A stretch of 64,000 bases of DNA from Candidatus Obscuribacterales bacterium (lineage in GTDB: Bacteria > Cyanobacteriota > Vampirovibrionia > Obscuribacterales > Obscuribacteraceae). Position numbers and translations under genes: made by a program. How positions within the stretch are numbered: the stretch's first letter is position 1; every line of letters starts with the position of its first letter. Positions 27,304 to 36,669 of the stretch are shown here, piece by piece. Location of the stretch: assembly GCA_949127735.1 (NCBI GenBank), contig CASBPX010000065.1, positions 1 through 64,000 on the forward strand. The letters run 5' to 3'. Under the pieces are notes generated by a model that ran no database searches, was not told the origin of the DNA, and saw only the letters and a list, made by a program, of their open reading frames with translations.

Positions 27304-28935
27304 TTACGCACCATGGTCGACTGGCGCGGGCTCGACCAGATCAAGTTTCTCAACGTCACCAAAAGCAATGTGCGCTATAGCATCACTAACCGTGTCGTAA
27401 GAATTGGGCAGTGCCACTCCGACTCTCGACAGTGTTGATTTGGTCGGTTCTGACAACTTTACCGCAATGACATAGATATCCTTTTCCGCCCAGCGCTCTA
27501 GCGCATCTTGAAGGGCAAAGGCTCCCGATAAATCAGCAAAAGGGACATTAGCAAAATGCAAAATGATGTATTTGGCCCCTACAGGAACACTCTCCATCAG
27601 CTTTTCCAAGATGGTCACTTCGCCAAAAAAGAGCGGTCCGTGAAAAGAGTAGACGAATGTTTGCTGCTGCACTTCTTCGGGTAATGACTGCACCACTGGA
27701 TAGGCTTCTGGAATGCTCGTAACAGCATCAACATGCATAAGTTCCGTATCTGCCATTTTCTTTGCAAAAAGTAGCGCGGCTACAGCCAACCCGGCAATAA
27801 CTGCAATGATCAAATCAACGAATATGGTGTGCAAAAGCACAATTACAAGAACGATCATGTCCTCTTTTGGTGCTTTGCGCATTAGTTTCAGCGCCCGGTA
27901 ATCGACAATGGAAATACCCACGCTGATTAAGATAGCCGCAAGACAAGCAAGAGGAACCTTTTGCGCAAATGATCCAAGTCCTAATAATATCGCCAGAAGA
28001 ATGACACCATGAGTAAATCCGGATAGTTGTGTCGTAGCACCGGTTTTAATGTTAATTACACTACGCATGGTGGCACCCGCACCAGGCAGTCCACCAATGA
28101 GACCGGATGCGAAATTACTAATCCCTTGACCTATCAGCTCTTTGTTGCTGTCGTGTTTGGTTCTAGTCAGTCGATCCACAACCACTGACGTTAGGAGTGA
28201 ATCGATCGATCCCAGCGTCGCTAGGGCGAAGGCGTTTGTGATCACGACATGCCAATCAGAAAACGAAAACCACGGAATTTTCGGTAGAGGGAGCCCAGCC
28301 GGAATCTGCGCAATCGTAGGCAGCTCAAGCTGAAAATATACTGCTGCCGACGTGCCCACGATAAGCGCCACAAGCGCAGCTGGAATTTTCTTACTTATGA
28401 TCGGTACGACATAGATGCAAGCAAGGCAAAGTAGTCCGAGGCCGAGCGCCTGTAAATTGTGGTGCTGAAAAATCTCCGGCGCCGACTGCAAAGTGCCGAG
28501 AACTTCCCCTATTCCAGGTAAACCCACAAGGGGTCGCAACTGCAAAATAACAATAATCATGCCGATGCCGGTCATAAAGCCCGACACCACCGGATAGGGT
28601 ATGTACTCAATCAGCTGACCGGCTTTGAGCAGGCCGAGGCCTACCTGACAGATTCCGCCCACAATAATTGCAGCGAAAATTATTTCTGGATGACCGACAT
28701 GAGTGCTTACCATTGCCGCAACCACAACAGTCATGGGTCCGGTTGGTCCCGACACCAGTGTTTTGGTGCCACCAAAGAGGGCGGCCAGGATTCCGCAAGC
28801 GATAGCGCCGTAAAGACCAGCGGGGGCACCTAAACCAGAAGCCACGCCAAAGGCAAGGGCAATAGGCAAGGCTACGATAGCGGCCGTTAAACCTCCAAGC
28901 AGGTCACCGGGTATGTGTGCAAATTTAGATGACAC
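27304..28935 (-). CDS. SulP-family anion permease with STAS domain, copy 1
   Basis: The start is GTG 28935 with CAGGAG seven bases upstream, which removes about 40 spurious codons and matches the length of copy 2. The 543-aa protein has the SulP signature LAFGVASGLGAPAGLYGAI near the N-terminus and about 11-14 membrane segments (for example LFGGTKTLVSGPTGPM and IGGLPGAGATMRSVINI). The C-terminal STAS domain ends in FANVPFADLSGAFAL, which keeps the DxSG phospho-acceptor. SulP proteins move sulfate, bicarbonate or other anions. Proximity to sulfur genes suggests sulfate, but this is inference. Confidence 0.9.
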   Translation of the reverse strand: MSSKFAHIPGDLLGGLTAAIVALPIALAFGVASGLGAPAGLYGAIACGILAALFGGTKTLVSGPTGPMTVVVAAMVSTHVGHPEIIFAAIIVGGICQVGLGLLKAGQLIEYIPYPVVSGFMTGIGMIIVILQLRPLVGLPGIGEVLGTLQSAPEIFQHHNLQALGLGLLCLACIYVVPIISKKIPAALVALIVGTSAAVYFQLELPTIAQIPAGLPLPKIPWFSFSDWHVVITNAFALATLGSIDSLLTSVVVDRLTRTKHDSNKELIGQGISNFASGLIGGLPGAGATMRSVINIKTGATTQLSGFTHGVILLAILLGLGSFAQKVPLACLAAILISVGISIVDYRALKLMRKAPKEDMIVLVIVLLHTIFVDLIIAVIAGLAVAALLFAKKMADTELMHVDAVTSIPEAYPVVQSLPEEVQQQTFVYSFHGPLFFGEVTILEKLMESVPVGAKYIILHFANVPFADLSGAFALQDALERWAEKDIYVIAVKLSEPTKSTLSRVGVALPNSYDTVSDAIAHIAFGDVEKLDLVEPAPVDHGA

Positions 28936-29364
28936 TGCTTCTCCTGAGACTCTCGCGTTTAGTAAGTGGCACCGCATACGGTGTTGAGACCGTGGTTTCT
29001 TTCGCCTCGCTTGCATTTTTGATGGAGCTCTCTTTGTACCACGTCTTTCATCCAAGTTATCTCAGCTTACGGAATACGAATCTGAGCAGCGGTAATAAAG
29101 AAGCAGGCGCGCACTCTTCCCTGTTGATGATTCATACGACTCAATCCCTGCTAGAGCTTCTAAATAATCGCGAAAAGGATTTGAAAGGTTGCTTGGATAT
29201 CATAATTTTAGAAACGATTGACGTGTTTCTCTAACAAGCTAGCTTCACTAGCGACAAATTGTTGTGAATTGCTACCTGGCGGGTGCCGACCTGGGTTGCA
29301 TTTTGCATGTCAATTTTAAATAGACACGTCTATGTCTCGGAGCCTGTGTGGCGGAGGTGACAAG
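28936..29364. promoter_or_regulatory. Divergent regulatory region between sulP copy 1 and the usp gene
   Basis: No convincing gene is seen in these 429 bases. Two inverted repeats are present: AGAAAC/GTTTCT with a 9-base spacer at 29210-29230, and TAGACACGTCTA at 29321-29332, about 33 bp before the usp start. Either may be an operator. The track ORF at 28929-29234 lacks coding character. Confidence 0.4.
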
Positions 29365-29904
29365 ATGCAATACGAGAACTCTGTGAGACCGAAGCTACTC
29401 GTTCCGGTTAAAGGTAGTCAAAGCATCTGCCGACTGACCACCTGGCTCTCGGCGAATCCACAAGTGTGGAACGCAGAGCTCAGGCTCATTCACGTGCTTG
29501 AACCGCAATGGCTCAACGATATTCCTTACTCGCCACTTCAGGCATTAAGGCGACTCGACGAACAAGACCGCGTTATAGCCGAGGTTCAACGAGAGTTCAA
29601 TGCGTTGGCGGTGACTGTTCAAAACCAATTTTCCAATTCATTAATATCAGCGCACGTGGTCAATGGCATATCTGACCCGGGCGCGATCATAGTCGATTTT
29701 GCGGATCGGTGGCACGTTAACTGCATCCTGATCTTTCGCAGTCATCAAGGTCCAATACGAGAATTCCTGCGCGGCCGATTGATAAGTAGAATTCTGCGCT
29801 CGGCGACGTGCGCAGTTCAAGTCATTCAAAGCCCGCAGGAACACGTGCATAAGAAAGATCAGTTCACCGTTCGGTTTTTTCGCCGATTTAATGTGACTGT
29901 CTAA
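29365..29904 (+). CDS. Universal stress protein (UspA-like)
   Basis: I start at ATG 29365, preceded by the strong site GGAGGTGAC. The 179-aa protein has the Usp fold order: an early strand KLLVPVKGSQSICRLTTWL, a central VVNGISDPGAIIVDFA, and the late GRLISRILRSATCAVQVI corresponding to the family's G-2x-G-9x-G-S/T tail. The nucleotide-binding glycines are only partly kept (LRGRLISRIL), so ATP binding is uncertain. It lies between two SulP genes and is 44 bp before copy 2, so it may modulate these transporters under stress. Confidence 0.75.
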   Translation: MQYENSVRPKLLVPVKGSQSICRLTTWLSANPQVWNAELRLIHVLEPQWLNDIPYSPLQALRRLDEQDRVIAEVQREFNALAVTVQNQFSNSLISAHVVNGISDPGAIIVDFADRWHVNCILIFRSHQGPIREFLRGRLISRILRSATCAVQVIQSPQEHVHKKDQFTVRFFRRFNVTV

Positions 29905-29948
29905 TACTTGTAAAGCTTGACACTGAGCGGAACACTGGGGGAACCGAC

Positions 29949-31559
29949 ATGCAGGAATCAATCAAAACCAAGCTCTTCTCTAATTTGCTCGGCGATGTTA
30001 TGGGCGGCATCATGACCACCGTCGTAGCGATACCTGTAGCTATGGCATTCGGTATTGCTTCTGGTTTAGGGGCGGCGGCAGGGCTTTACGGAGCCATGTG
30101 CTGCGGTTTGTTCACCGCCCTATTCGGTGGCACCAAAGGTCAGCAGTCTGGTCCAACCGGACCAGTTGCCGTCATAATCGCTTCGATGCTCGCTGCAAAC
30201 AATGGCAATCTTTCCATCGTCTTTGCTGCCATTATTCTTGGCGGTATCCTTCAAATCGTTGCCGGAAAGTTTGGCTGGGGAGATCTGGTCAGATATCTTC
30301 CCTATCCTGTCATATCAGGATTTATGACGGGAATTGCTTTCATTATTATCCTTCTCCATGTCAATCCCCTGTTCGGAATCAAGGGGAGCAAGCAAATTAT
30401 GGAAAACATTGCTAGCTTCCCCAGTATTGCAACAGAGATGAATCTAGCCGCCCTTGGGATAGGTGTGCTGACTTTGGTTCTTATCTATGGAATGAAGCTC
30501 ATCTCTAAGAAGATACCGGCATCACTGATTGCGCTTTTGATTGCCAGTACTGCCAGTGTGGTCTTGAATCTCAAAATTCCGCGCATTGGAGAGATTCCCA
30601 GCCAACTGCCAGTGCCGGCCTTACCGATGATTGATATGTCGATGCTTACGGTCATTCTTGGCGGGGCCGTGACCATTGCTCTGTTAGGGGCTATTGATTC
30701 GCTTCTTACTTCGCTTATCGCTGACAAGATTCTCAATAGTCATCACAACAGCAACAAAGAGCTTGTCGGACAGGGATTGGGTAACATTGTTGCAGGCTTG
30801 ATGGGAGGGCTGGCTGGTGCGGGGTCAACCACGAGGACTCTCGCCAATATCGATGCTGGTGGCAGAACACCACTTTCAGGCGTTATCTACGCAGCGCTGG
30901 TTCTTCTCGTGATCATCGGCTTAGGGAAGGTCGCAGCGCTGATTCCGATGAGTGCGCTGGCTGCCATTCTCATAGTTCTGGGCATTGGAATCGTTGACTG
31001 GCGATCGATCAGACATATCCAGAAAGCTCCACGTTCTGATGTAGCTGTTATGGCCGTTGTATTGTTCATGACCGTCTTTATTGACCTCATCTCAGCAGTG
31101 CTAATCGGCATGGCCCTCGCTTCGGTGCTGTTCGTCAAGAAAATTACTGATGCGCAGTTTTCTGAATTTGGAACACTTGATACCATTTCCGAACTGGGAC
31201 ATCTCGTGGAAAAGCTACCGGCAAGTCTGTTGGCTCAGACGTTCGTTTATACATTTGATGGACCGATCTTCTTTGGCGAGACCAAAAATTTAGGCAAGAC
31301 AAGAAGCGTTGATAATGTCAAAACTTTGATTCTAAATTTCGAGCAGGCCCATTTTATAGACCAGAGTTGTTGCTATTACTTGGAGGACATGGTGGGCGGG
31401 TTCCGAAAGGACGGCAAGCTTGTGCTGATCTTAGGCCTGCATGATGAATTGAAGACACGGCTCAACAATATGGAATGTTTTGCCGTTGTAAACGAAGAGT
31501 TCCAGGTGGGGCGATGGACTGGTGCCATCGACAGAATCAGATCACCTGCCACAGTCTGA
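29949..31559 (+). CDS. SulP-family anion permease with STAS domain, copy 2
   Basis: This 536-aa paralogue of copy 1 has MAFGIASGLGAAAGLYGAM, LFGGTKGQQSGPTGP and GLMGGLAGAGSTTRTLANI in the same positions. The C-terminal STAS domain reads FEQAHFIDQSCCYYLEDM, where the usual DxSG becomes DQSC, so phosphorylation control may differ from copy 1. It is read in the same direction as the usp gene and likely in its operon. The two SulP copies are divergent rather than tandem. Confidence 0.9.
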   Translation: MQESIKTKLFSNLLGDVMGGIMTTVVAIPVAMAFGIASGLGAAAGLYGAMCCGLFTALFGGTKGQQSGPTGPVAVIIASMLAANNGNLSIVFAAIILGGILQIVAGKFGWGDLVRYLPYPVISGFMTGIAFIIILLHVNPLFGIKGSKQIMENIASFPSIATEMNLAALGIGVLTLVLIYGMKLISKKIPASLIALLIASTASVVLNLKIPRIGEIPSQLPVPALPMIDMSMLTVILGGAVTIALLGAIDSLLTSLIADKILNSHHNSNKELVGQGLGNIVAGLMGGLAGAGSTTRTLANIDAGGRTPLSGVIYAALVLLVIIGLGKVAALIPMSALAAILIVLGIGIVDWRSIRHIQKAPRSDVAVMAVVLFMTVFIDLISAVLIGMALASVLFVKKITDAQFSEFGTLDTISELGHLVEKLPASLLAQTFVYTFDGPIFFGETKNLGKTRSVDNVKTLILNFEQAHFIDQSCCYYLEDMVGGFRKDGKLVLILGLHDELKTRLNNMECFAVVNEEFQVGRWTGAIDRIRSPATV

Positions 31560-31592
31560 ACGCCCCCGGTTTCGCATTTCAGTCTCTGTGAT

Positions 31593-31931
31593 TTAACGGC
31601 CAGAGAATTCTTTCATTACTTGCCCGTACCGCTTGCCCACTGCGCCGCAAACGATGTCGCAGAGCTCGTATATGCTGCTGTCGCCAATGCTGTAGTAAAC
31701 GAACAATCCCTGCCGCCGCTTTTGAACTATGCCCTGTTCCGATAACACAGATAAGTGTTTGCTGACGTTGGCCTGACTCAATTTGCTCAACTGACATAAT
31801 TCCTGCACTGAGCACTCTCCTTTAAAGAGATACTGCAGAATTTGCAGGCGTGATGCATCTGAGAGAGCGCGGAAACGTGCGGCGACAATTTCGAGCGCCG
31901 GTCGCGATAACTGCTTGTTTTTGTCTTTCAT
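31593..31931 (-). CDS. ArsR-family repressor of the sulfur cluster
   Basis: A winged-helix ArsR protein (LSDASRLQILQYL, LCQLSKLSQANVSKHLSVL, KRRQGLFVYYSI). Cysteines occur in GECSVQELCQL and in YELCDIVCG. Two reactive cysteines are what BigR/SqrR-type persulfide sensors use, so it may derepress the divergent persulfide genes by forming a disulfide or tetrasulfide; the positions need alignment. The start is uncertain among Met codons at 31931, 31964 and 31991, none with a good ribosome site. Divergent from the rhodanese gene. Confidence 0.82.
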   Translation of the reverse strand: MKDKNKQLSRPALEIVAARFRALSDASRLQILQYLFKGECSVQELCQLSKLSQANVSKHLSVLSEQGIVQKRRQGLFVYYSIGDSSIYELCDIVCGAVGKRYGQVMKEFSGR

Positions 31932-31990
31932 AAGATTTATAGATGCCAGGCTAACTAACTCCATTATATAACTGATGAGTTGATTCTGCA

Positions 31991-32029
31991 ATCAACCTTT
32001 TGGTTGATTCGCTGTATAACCAATTGGTG
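31991..32029. promoter_or_regulatory. Operator for the ArsR-type regulator
   Basis: Two dyads occupy the divergent gap: AATCAACC-TTTT-GGTTGATT (31991-32010, perfect 8-bp arms) and ACCAATTGGT (32020-32029, perfect). They overlap the expected promoters of both genes, as fits autoregulation plus control of the rhodanese operon. Confidence 0.7.
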
Positions 32030-32063
32030 ATATAGTAAAGCTGTTACCAGGTGAGGGCTCGTT

Positions 32064-32645
32064 ATGTCAGAACCGTCGACGTCTAATTCTGTTGTTTGTG
32101 AGCAGATAGCTCCTGCTGACCTGGCCGCGAATGCCGGACCGACTGTACTGCTAGATGTTCGTAGCCCAATTGAATTTGAGACAGAGCACATAGCAGATTC
32201 CATCAATTTACCCATGGGTGAGCTAGAAGCCCGCTTCGAAGAGGTGCCCCGTCAAGGTCAGCTTGTGGTCATATGTAGATCTGGCAAGCGAGCTGAACGT
32301 GGTGCATATACATTGCTAGGTAGAGGCTTCCAGCCTCAAGTTCTGGATGGTGGACTGCTCGCGTGGCGAAAGGCCGGGCTACCGCTTAAGGAAGGTAAAA
32401 AAATGCTGCCAATTGAAAGGCAGATCCAGCTCGTCGTTGGTATTGGCGTTTTGACAGGCGTGCTGTTGGGGTTTTTCGTCAATTCCTGGTTCCTTGTCAT
32501 TCCTGTGTTTTTCGGAGCGGGGCTGACGTTCGCAGGTGTGACTGGAACGTGCGCTTTAGGGATCATATTGGGAAAGGCTCCGTGGAACAAATTGCAGACA
32601 CCATCGGTCGCCCGCAATGTTCGTAAGACTGATTGTTGCCCGTAG
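32064..32645 (+). CDS. Rhodanese with DUF2892 membrane domain (YgaP-like)
   Basis: Residues 15-105 are a rhodanese domain (VLLDVRSPIEFETEHIADS) with the catalytic cysteine loop ICRSGKRAERG. It is followed by a DUF2892 module of two membrane helices (LVVGIGVLTGVLLGFFV and VIPVFFGAGLTFAGVTG). This is the E. coli YgaP layout: a membrane-bound sulfurtransferase facing the cytoplasm. The start has GTGAGGG upstream. It is the first gene of the persulfide operon, 18 bp before the TSUP gene. Confidence 0.9.
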   Translation: MSEPSTSNSVVCEQIAPADLAANAGPTVLLDVRSPIEFETEHIADSINLPMGELEARFEEVPRQGQLVVICRSGKRAERGAYTLLGRGFQPQVLDGGLLAWRKAGLPLKEGKKMLPIERQIQLVVGIGVLTGVLLGFFVNSWFLVIPVFFGAGLTFAGVTGTCALGIILGKAPWNKLQTPSVARNVRKTDCCP

Positions 32646-32663
32646 CAAGAGGAGGCTGACTAG

Positions 32664-33416
32664 ATGTTAGGCGGCGCTCTTTCGGGGATTGCCACAGGCA
32701 CATTACTTGGACTGCTCGGTGGAGGGGGAAGTATCATCGCTGTTCCCATTCTTGTGTATGTTTTCGGAATGGAAGCCAAAGCGGCTATTGGCACAAGTCT
32801 GCTTATTGTTGGTGTGGCAAGCCTGCTGGCGGCATGGAGTCATCACCGCGATCACTCGGTACTTGTTTCCACTGCGCTTGTATTCGGTGTAACAGGAGCT
32901 TTGGGCGCTTTTGCCGGCGCCAGGCTGGCACACAATATTTCAGACGTAGTGCAACTAACCATGTTCGCATTGGCGATGGCCCTTGTCGGGCTGCTCATGC
33001 TGAGACCTGGAAAAGCGACTACCGAGGCTGTTAGTGAGCCAAGCGTCACCGCACTACCAGTGGTGCTGGTAGTTGGGCTAGGCGCCGGTCTGTTGACTGG
33101 CCTGCTTGGTGTTGGCGGCGGATTTATAATTGTGCCTGCAATGACCATGCTTTTGCATCTGCCAATTAAGAAGGCGATTGGCACTTCATTGGTAGTTGTA
33201 GGCATCAACAGCATGGTCGCCGCGATCTCGTATGGTTCGTCCATCAATCTAAGTTTTGCAATTTTGCCTTTCGCCATAGGCACAGTTGTAGCGGCCCCGA
33301 TTGCTGGTCGATTGGCGCATTACATTCCCCAAGAAAGGCTGAAGACTGGCTTTGCGATTTGTCTGCTCATATTGTCTGCCTGGATGATGGGAAAACAGTT
33401 TTTAGTTAACTCTTGA
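32664..33416 (+). CDS. TSUP (TauE/SafE) sulfite-exporter-like permease
   Basis: The 250-aa membrane protein shows the two TSUP half-repeats: GTLLGLLGGGGSIIAVPILVY with GTSLLIVGVASL, and GLLTGLLGVGGGFIIVPAM with GTSLVVVGINSM. About eight membrane helices are expected. TSUP proteins export sulfite, thiosulfate or sulfonates. In this operon it should remove the sulfite made by the downstream persulfide dioxygenase. The upstream ribosome site is AGAGGAGG. Confidence 0.9.
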   Translation: MLGGALSGIATGTLLGLLGGGGSIIAVPILVYVFGMEAKAAIGTSLLIVGVASLLAAWSHHRDHSVLVSTALVFGVTGALGAFAGARLAHNISDVVQLTMFALAMALVGLLMLRPGKATTEAVSEPSVTALPVVLVVGLGAGLLTGLLGVGGGFIIVPAMTMLLHLPIKKAIGTSLVVVGINSMVAAISYGSSINLSFAILPFAIGTVVAAPIAGRLAHYIPQERLKTGFAICLLILSAWMMGKQFLVNS

Positions 33417-33431
33417 CGGTTGGAGGTTGAT

Positions 33432-34847
33432 ATGTTTTTCAAACAGTTTTATCTCGGTTGCCTGGCTCACGGCTCCTATCTGCTCGGTTCAGACGGTGAA
33501 GCCGTGGTGATCGACCCACAGAGAGACGTTGATCAGTACATTGAGGAGGCACAAGCACAGGGGCTCAAGATTAAGTATGTGATTGAAACGCACCTCCATG
33601 CCGACTTTGTCAGTGGGCACAGAGAGCTTTCGGAAAGAACCGGTGCGCAGATCGTTTTCGGCGAAAAGGCTAAAGCTACTTTCCCGCACATTGCCACCAG
33701 AGATGGTGACATCCTCAAAGTGGGCAGGCTGGAATTGAAGACATTTGAAACACCGGGTCACACACCTGAGAGCATTTGTATTCTCGCAAAAGATACGGCA
33801 GAAATTGGCAGTTCTGAAAAACTCTTCACCGGCGATACTCTCTTTATCGGAGACGTCGGACGTTCTGATCTGGTCGGGGCCAAAGGTCATACTGCGCAAG
33901 AGATGGCCGGACTAATGTACGAGACTCTTCACCGCAAGCTCCTCAATCTAAATGATGCCGTGGAAGTTTATCCGGCTCATGGGGCCGGCTCGCTCTGTGG
34001 TAAGCACCTTTCAAATGAAAAGTCATCGACTATCGGTCAGGAGAAGAAGTTCAACTATGCGTTAAAGCCTATGTCTAAAGAGGCTTTTGTTGAAATGATG
34101 ACTGCCGATCTACCAGAAGTGCCCGCCTATTTTCCCGAAGATGTGGAGATCAATCGCCGTGGTGCCGCGCCGTTGAGCACCATGGCGAGACCTCTGCCAC
34201 TAGACGCAGCCGCAGTGGCGAAGCAACTGGAGCGCGGTGCCCTCTTGCTCGATGTTCGCAGTGCAGTCGAGTATGCGGGTGGGCACATCAAAGGTTCGTT
34301 AAGCATCGGACTGGGCGGGCAGTTTGCCTCATGGGCAGGTACGCTGATCAAGGTTGGTACTCCCATAATTATTCTGGCAAATAGCCCGGCCGAAGTTGAT
34401 GAGGCGGTTATGAGACTTGCCCGCGTTGGCTTCGAGACCGTGGTCGGCTATGGCGACGCGATTGAAGGTTGGAGCAAGGGTGGCTTGGAAGTAGTTCGGT
34501 CGCTGATGGTAACTGTTGATGAACTGAATCAGATGCACACTGAAGGCGACGAAAAATTTGCGGTTATTGATGTTCGCCGCACTGGAGAATTCAACAGCGG
34601 ACACGTGCCGAACGCCATACATATTCCATTGGCTAATCTACCTGAGCGGCTCGGTGAGCTGCCGGCAGGCAAGTTGGCTCTCATTTGCGCCAGCGGTTAT
34701 CGTTCGACAATGGCGATGGGAATTCTGGAAAGACACGGAATGGTCACTGCTATGAACGTACTTGGTGGAACCAATGCGTGGAAAGCTGGCGGCTATGAAA
34801 TTGTGACTGAAAAAGAGGGGGCGAGCGAAAAAATAGCAATTGTTTGA
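33432..34847 (+). CDS. CstB-like persulfide dioxygenase with two rhodanese domains
   Basis: I start at ATG 33432 (TTGGAGG upstream). Residues 1-240 are an ETHE1-type metallo-beta-lactamase fold (iron ligands in THLHADFVSGH; FETPGHTPES; FTGDTLFIGDVGR; VYPAHGAGSLCG). Rhodanese 1 (LLDVRSAVEYAGGHIKGS) has ILANSPAEVDE where the catalytic Cys loop should be, so it is a pseudo-domain. Rhodanese 2 (VIDVRRTGEFNSGHVPNA) keeps the cysteine in LICASGYRSTMAM. This layout matches Staphylococcus CstB, which turns persulfide into thiosulfate. The product would go to the TSUP exporter. Confidence 0.88.
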   Translation: MFFKQFYLGCLAHGSYLLGSDGEAVVIDPQRDVDQYIEEAQAQGLKIKYVIETHLHADFVSGHRELSERTGAQIVFGEKAKATFPHIATRDGDILKVGRLELKTFETPGHTPESICILAKDTAEIGSSEKLFTGDTLFIGDVGRSDLVGAKGHTAQEMAGLMYETLHRKLLNLNDAVEVYPAHGAGSLCGKHLSNEKSSTIGQEKKFNYALKPMSKEAFVEMMTADLPEVPAYFPEDVEINRRGAAPLSTMARPLPLDAAAVAKQLERGALLLDVRSAVEYAGGHIKGSLSIGLGGQFASWAGTLIKVGTPIIILANSPAEVDEAVMRLARVGFETVVGYGDAIEGWSKGGLEVVRSLMVTVDELNQMHTEGDEKFAVIDVRRTGEFNSGHVPNAIHIPLANLPERLGELPAGKLALICASGYRSTMAMGILERHGMVTAMNVLGGTNAWKAGGYEIVTEKEGASEKIAIV

Positions 34848-34894
34848 TCTGCTGGAATCACGCAGCGAAGCGGGAAGTGCTTTAGGAGAGACTT

Positions 34895-36649
34895 ATGATA
34901 GTTAACGGTTCCGACATGGCCCCAAAGAAAATTGTCATCGTCGGTGGTGTCGCTGGTGGAATGAGTGCAGCTGCAAGAGCGCGACGCCTTTCTGAAGATT
35001 CGGAAATTATCGTCTTTGAACGAAGCGGCTACGTCTCCTATGCCAACTGCGGCTTGCCGTATTTTCTAGGGGGCGAGATTAACTCGCAAGACCAACTGAT
35101 CGTGGTCACACCTGACGCATTGAGAACCAAGCTCAATCTTGATATTCGCGTCCATCATGAAGTCGTGGAAATCAACCCGAAGACAAAGGTCATAACGGTA
35201 AGAGAGACGACTACTGAAAAGATCTACCAGGAAAGTTACGACGATTTGATTCTTTCGGTGGGTGCCGCCGCCATCAGACCGAACGTACCTGGAATCGAGT
35301 TGCCTGGGCTGTTCACGCTCCGCAATATAGAGGATGTTGAGTCGATTCAATCTTGGTTTGATGATCGAAAGCCACGCACAGCGGTAGTGGCCGGTGGCGG
35401 CTTCATCGGTCTGGAGATGGCAGAGCAGCTAGTTCGCAGGGGACTGGATATTACACTAATTGATGGCAAAGAACATGTGCTGGCGCCACTTGATATTGAA
35501 ATGGCGGAACTCGTGCACGATGAACTGCGCCACCATAAAGTCAAACTTGTACTGGGACAAACTATTGATGGCTTCCTTGCACCGGACCAACAAGTGGCAA
35601 CCGCAGAAGATGTTCCAAAATCATGCTGGGTTCTGGCCAGCGGACACGAGCCAATCCCAGCCGATCTTGTTATCCTCGGACTAGGAATTAGACCGGAAGT
35701 AATGCTGGCGCGTAATGCCGGATTAACCATTGGTGAGCGCGGTGGCATTCGGGTAAATGAAAATTTGCAAACTAGTTCACCGCACATATGGGCCGTAGGC
35801 GATGCCATTGAAGTGCGCAATCCAGTGAACGGCGAATGGACACTGATCGCTCTGGGAGGCCCGGCCAATCGCCAGGGACGAATTGCGGCAGACAACATTT
35901 TTGGCGCAAAACAAACTTATGATGGCACCATCGGCACTGCCATCCTTCGAGTTTTCGATCTGACCGTGGCATCGGTTGGACTGAATGAAGCGCAATTGAA
36001 ATCGATGCTTCCTTACGAGGCAATCTACCTGCATCCAAGCCATCACGCCAGCTATTATCCAGGGGCCGAGCGGCTTGACATGAAGGTGCTCTTCAATAAG
36101 GAAACCGGCACATTGCTGGGCGCGCAGGTGATCGGCAAGGAAGGGGTCGACAAGCGTATAGACGTCTTCGCTACCGCGTTAAAGGCGCGCATGAGCATAC
36201 GTGATTTGTCCGAGCTGGAACTGGCTTATGCACCGCCTTTTGGCTCAGCCAAAGATCCAATAAATCTAGCAGGAATGGCCGGTTCGAATGTCTTCGATGG
36301 CTTGACTGAGCAAGTGCAGTGGCATCAAGTGCCAGCATTGAGCATGGACGGGGCTGTAATTATCGATGTTCGCACTCGTGGTGAACGCGCTAAAGGCTAT
36401 ATCGATGGCAGTCTTCACATTCCGCTTGCTGAGCTAAGAAAACGGTTGTCGGAGATACCAGCGGAAAAAGAAATAATCACGTACTGTCAGAGCGGTCAGC
36501 GCTCTTACAACGCAACTCGTTTGCTCAGACAGAAAGGTTTCAAAGTAAAAAATTTAGCTGGTGGATATCTGACATGGAACTCGATGCAGTCAGCAGGCAA
36601 GAAATTAGGATTAGACCAGCATAGCGCACCACCAGTGATGGCAAGATAG
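34895..36649 (+). CDS. CoA-disulfide / persulfide reductase with C-terminal rhodanese
   Basis: The 584-aa flavoprotein starts with the FAD motif IVIVGGVAGGMSAAARARRL. The active-site cysteine is in YVSYANCGLPYFLGG, the pattern of CoA-disulfide reductases. The NAD(P)H motif is VVAGGGFIGLEMAEQL, the second FAD motif HIWAVGDAIEV, and a dimerisation domain follows. A C-terminal rhodanese (VIIDVRTRGERAKGYIDGS) has the catalytic ITYCQSGQRSYNA. This CDR-RHD fusion reduces polysulfide or CoA persulfide using NAD(P)H. The ribosome site TAGGAGAG lies upstream. Together with CstB it gives a reductive and an oxidative route for sulfane sulfur. Confidence 0.9.
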   Translation: MIVNGSDMAPKKIVIVGGVAGGMSAAARARRLSEDSEIIVFERSGYVSYANCGLPYFLGGEINSQDQLIVVTPDALRTKLNLDIRVHHEVVEINPKTKVITVRETTTEKIYQESYDDLILSVGAAAIRPNVPGIELPGLFTLRNIEDVESIQSWFDDRKPRTAVVAGGGFIGLEMAEQLVRRGLDITLIDGKEHVLAPLDIEMAELVHDELRHHKVKLVLGQTIDGFLAPDQQVATAEDVPKSCWVLASGHEPIPADLVILGLGIRPEVMLARNAGLTIGERGGIRVNENLQTSSPHIWAVGDAIEVRNPVNGEWTLIALGGPANRQGRIAADNIFGAKQTYDGTIGTAILRVFDLTVASVGLNEAQLKSMLPYEAIYLHPSHHASYYPGAERLDMKVLFNKETGTLLGAQVIGKEGVDKRIDVFATALKARMSIRDLSELELAYAPPFGSAKDPINLAGMAGSNVFDGLTEQVQWHQVPALSMDGAVIIDVRTRGERAKGYIDGSLHIPLAELRKRLSEIPAEKEIITYCQSGQRSYNATRLLRQKGFKVKNLAGGYLTWNSMQSAGKKLGLDQHSAPPVMAR

Positions 36650-36669
36650 TTAGGGAGGCAAGTTTTTGG

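Noticed and set aside
28929-29234. 101-aa plus ORF in the sulP/usp gap
   Set aside because: Overlaps the true GTG start and ribosome site of sulP; protein has no coherent pattern. Treated as regulatory DNA.
32852-33283. 143-aa minus ORF opposite the TSUP gene
   Set aside because: Shadow of a strong membrane-protein frame; the Thr/Pro/Ser-rich product is typical of antisense to transmembrane helices.
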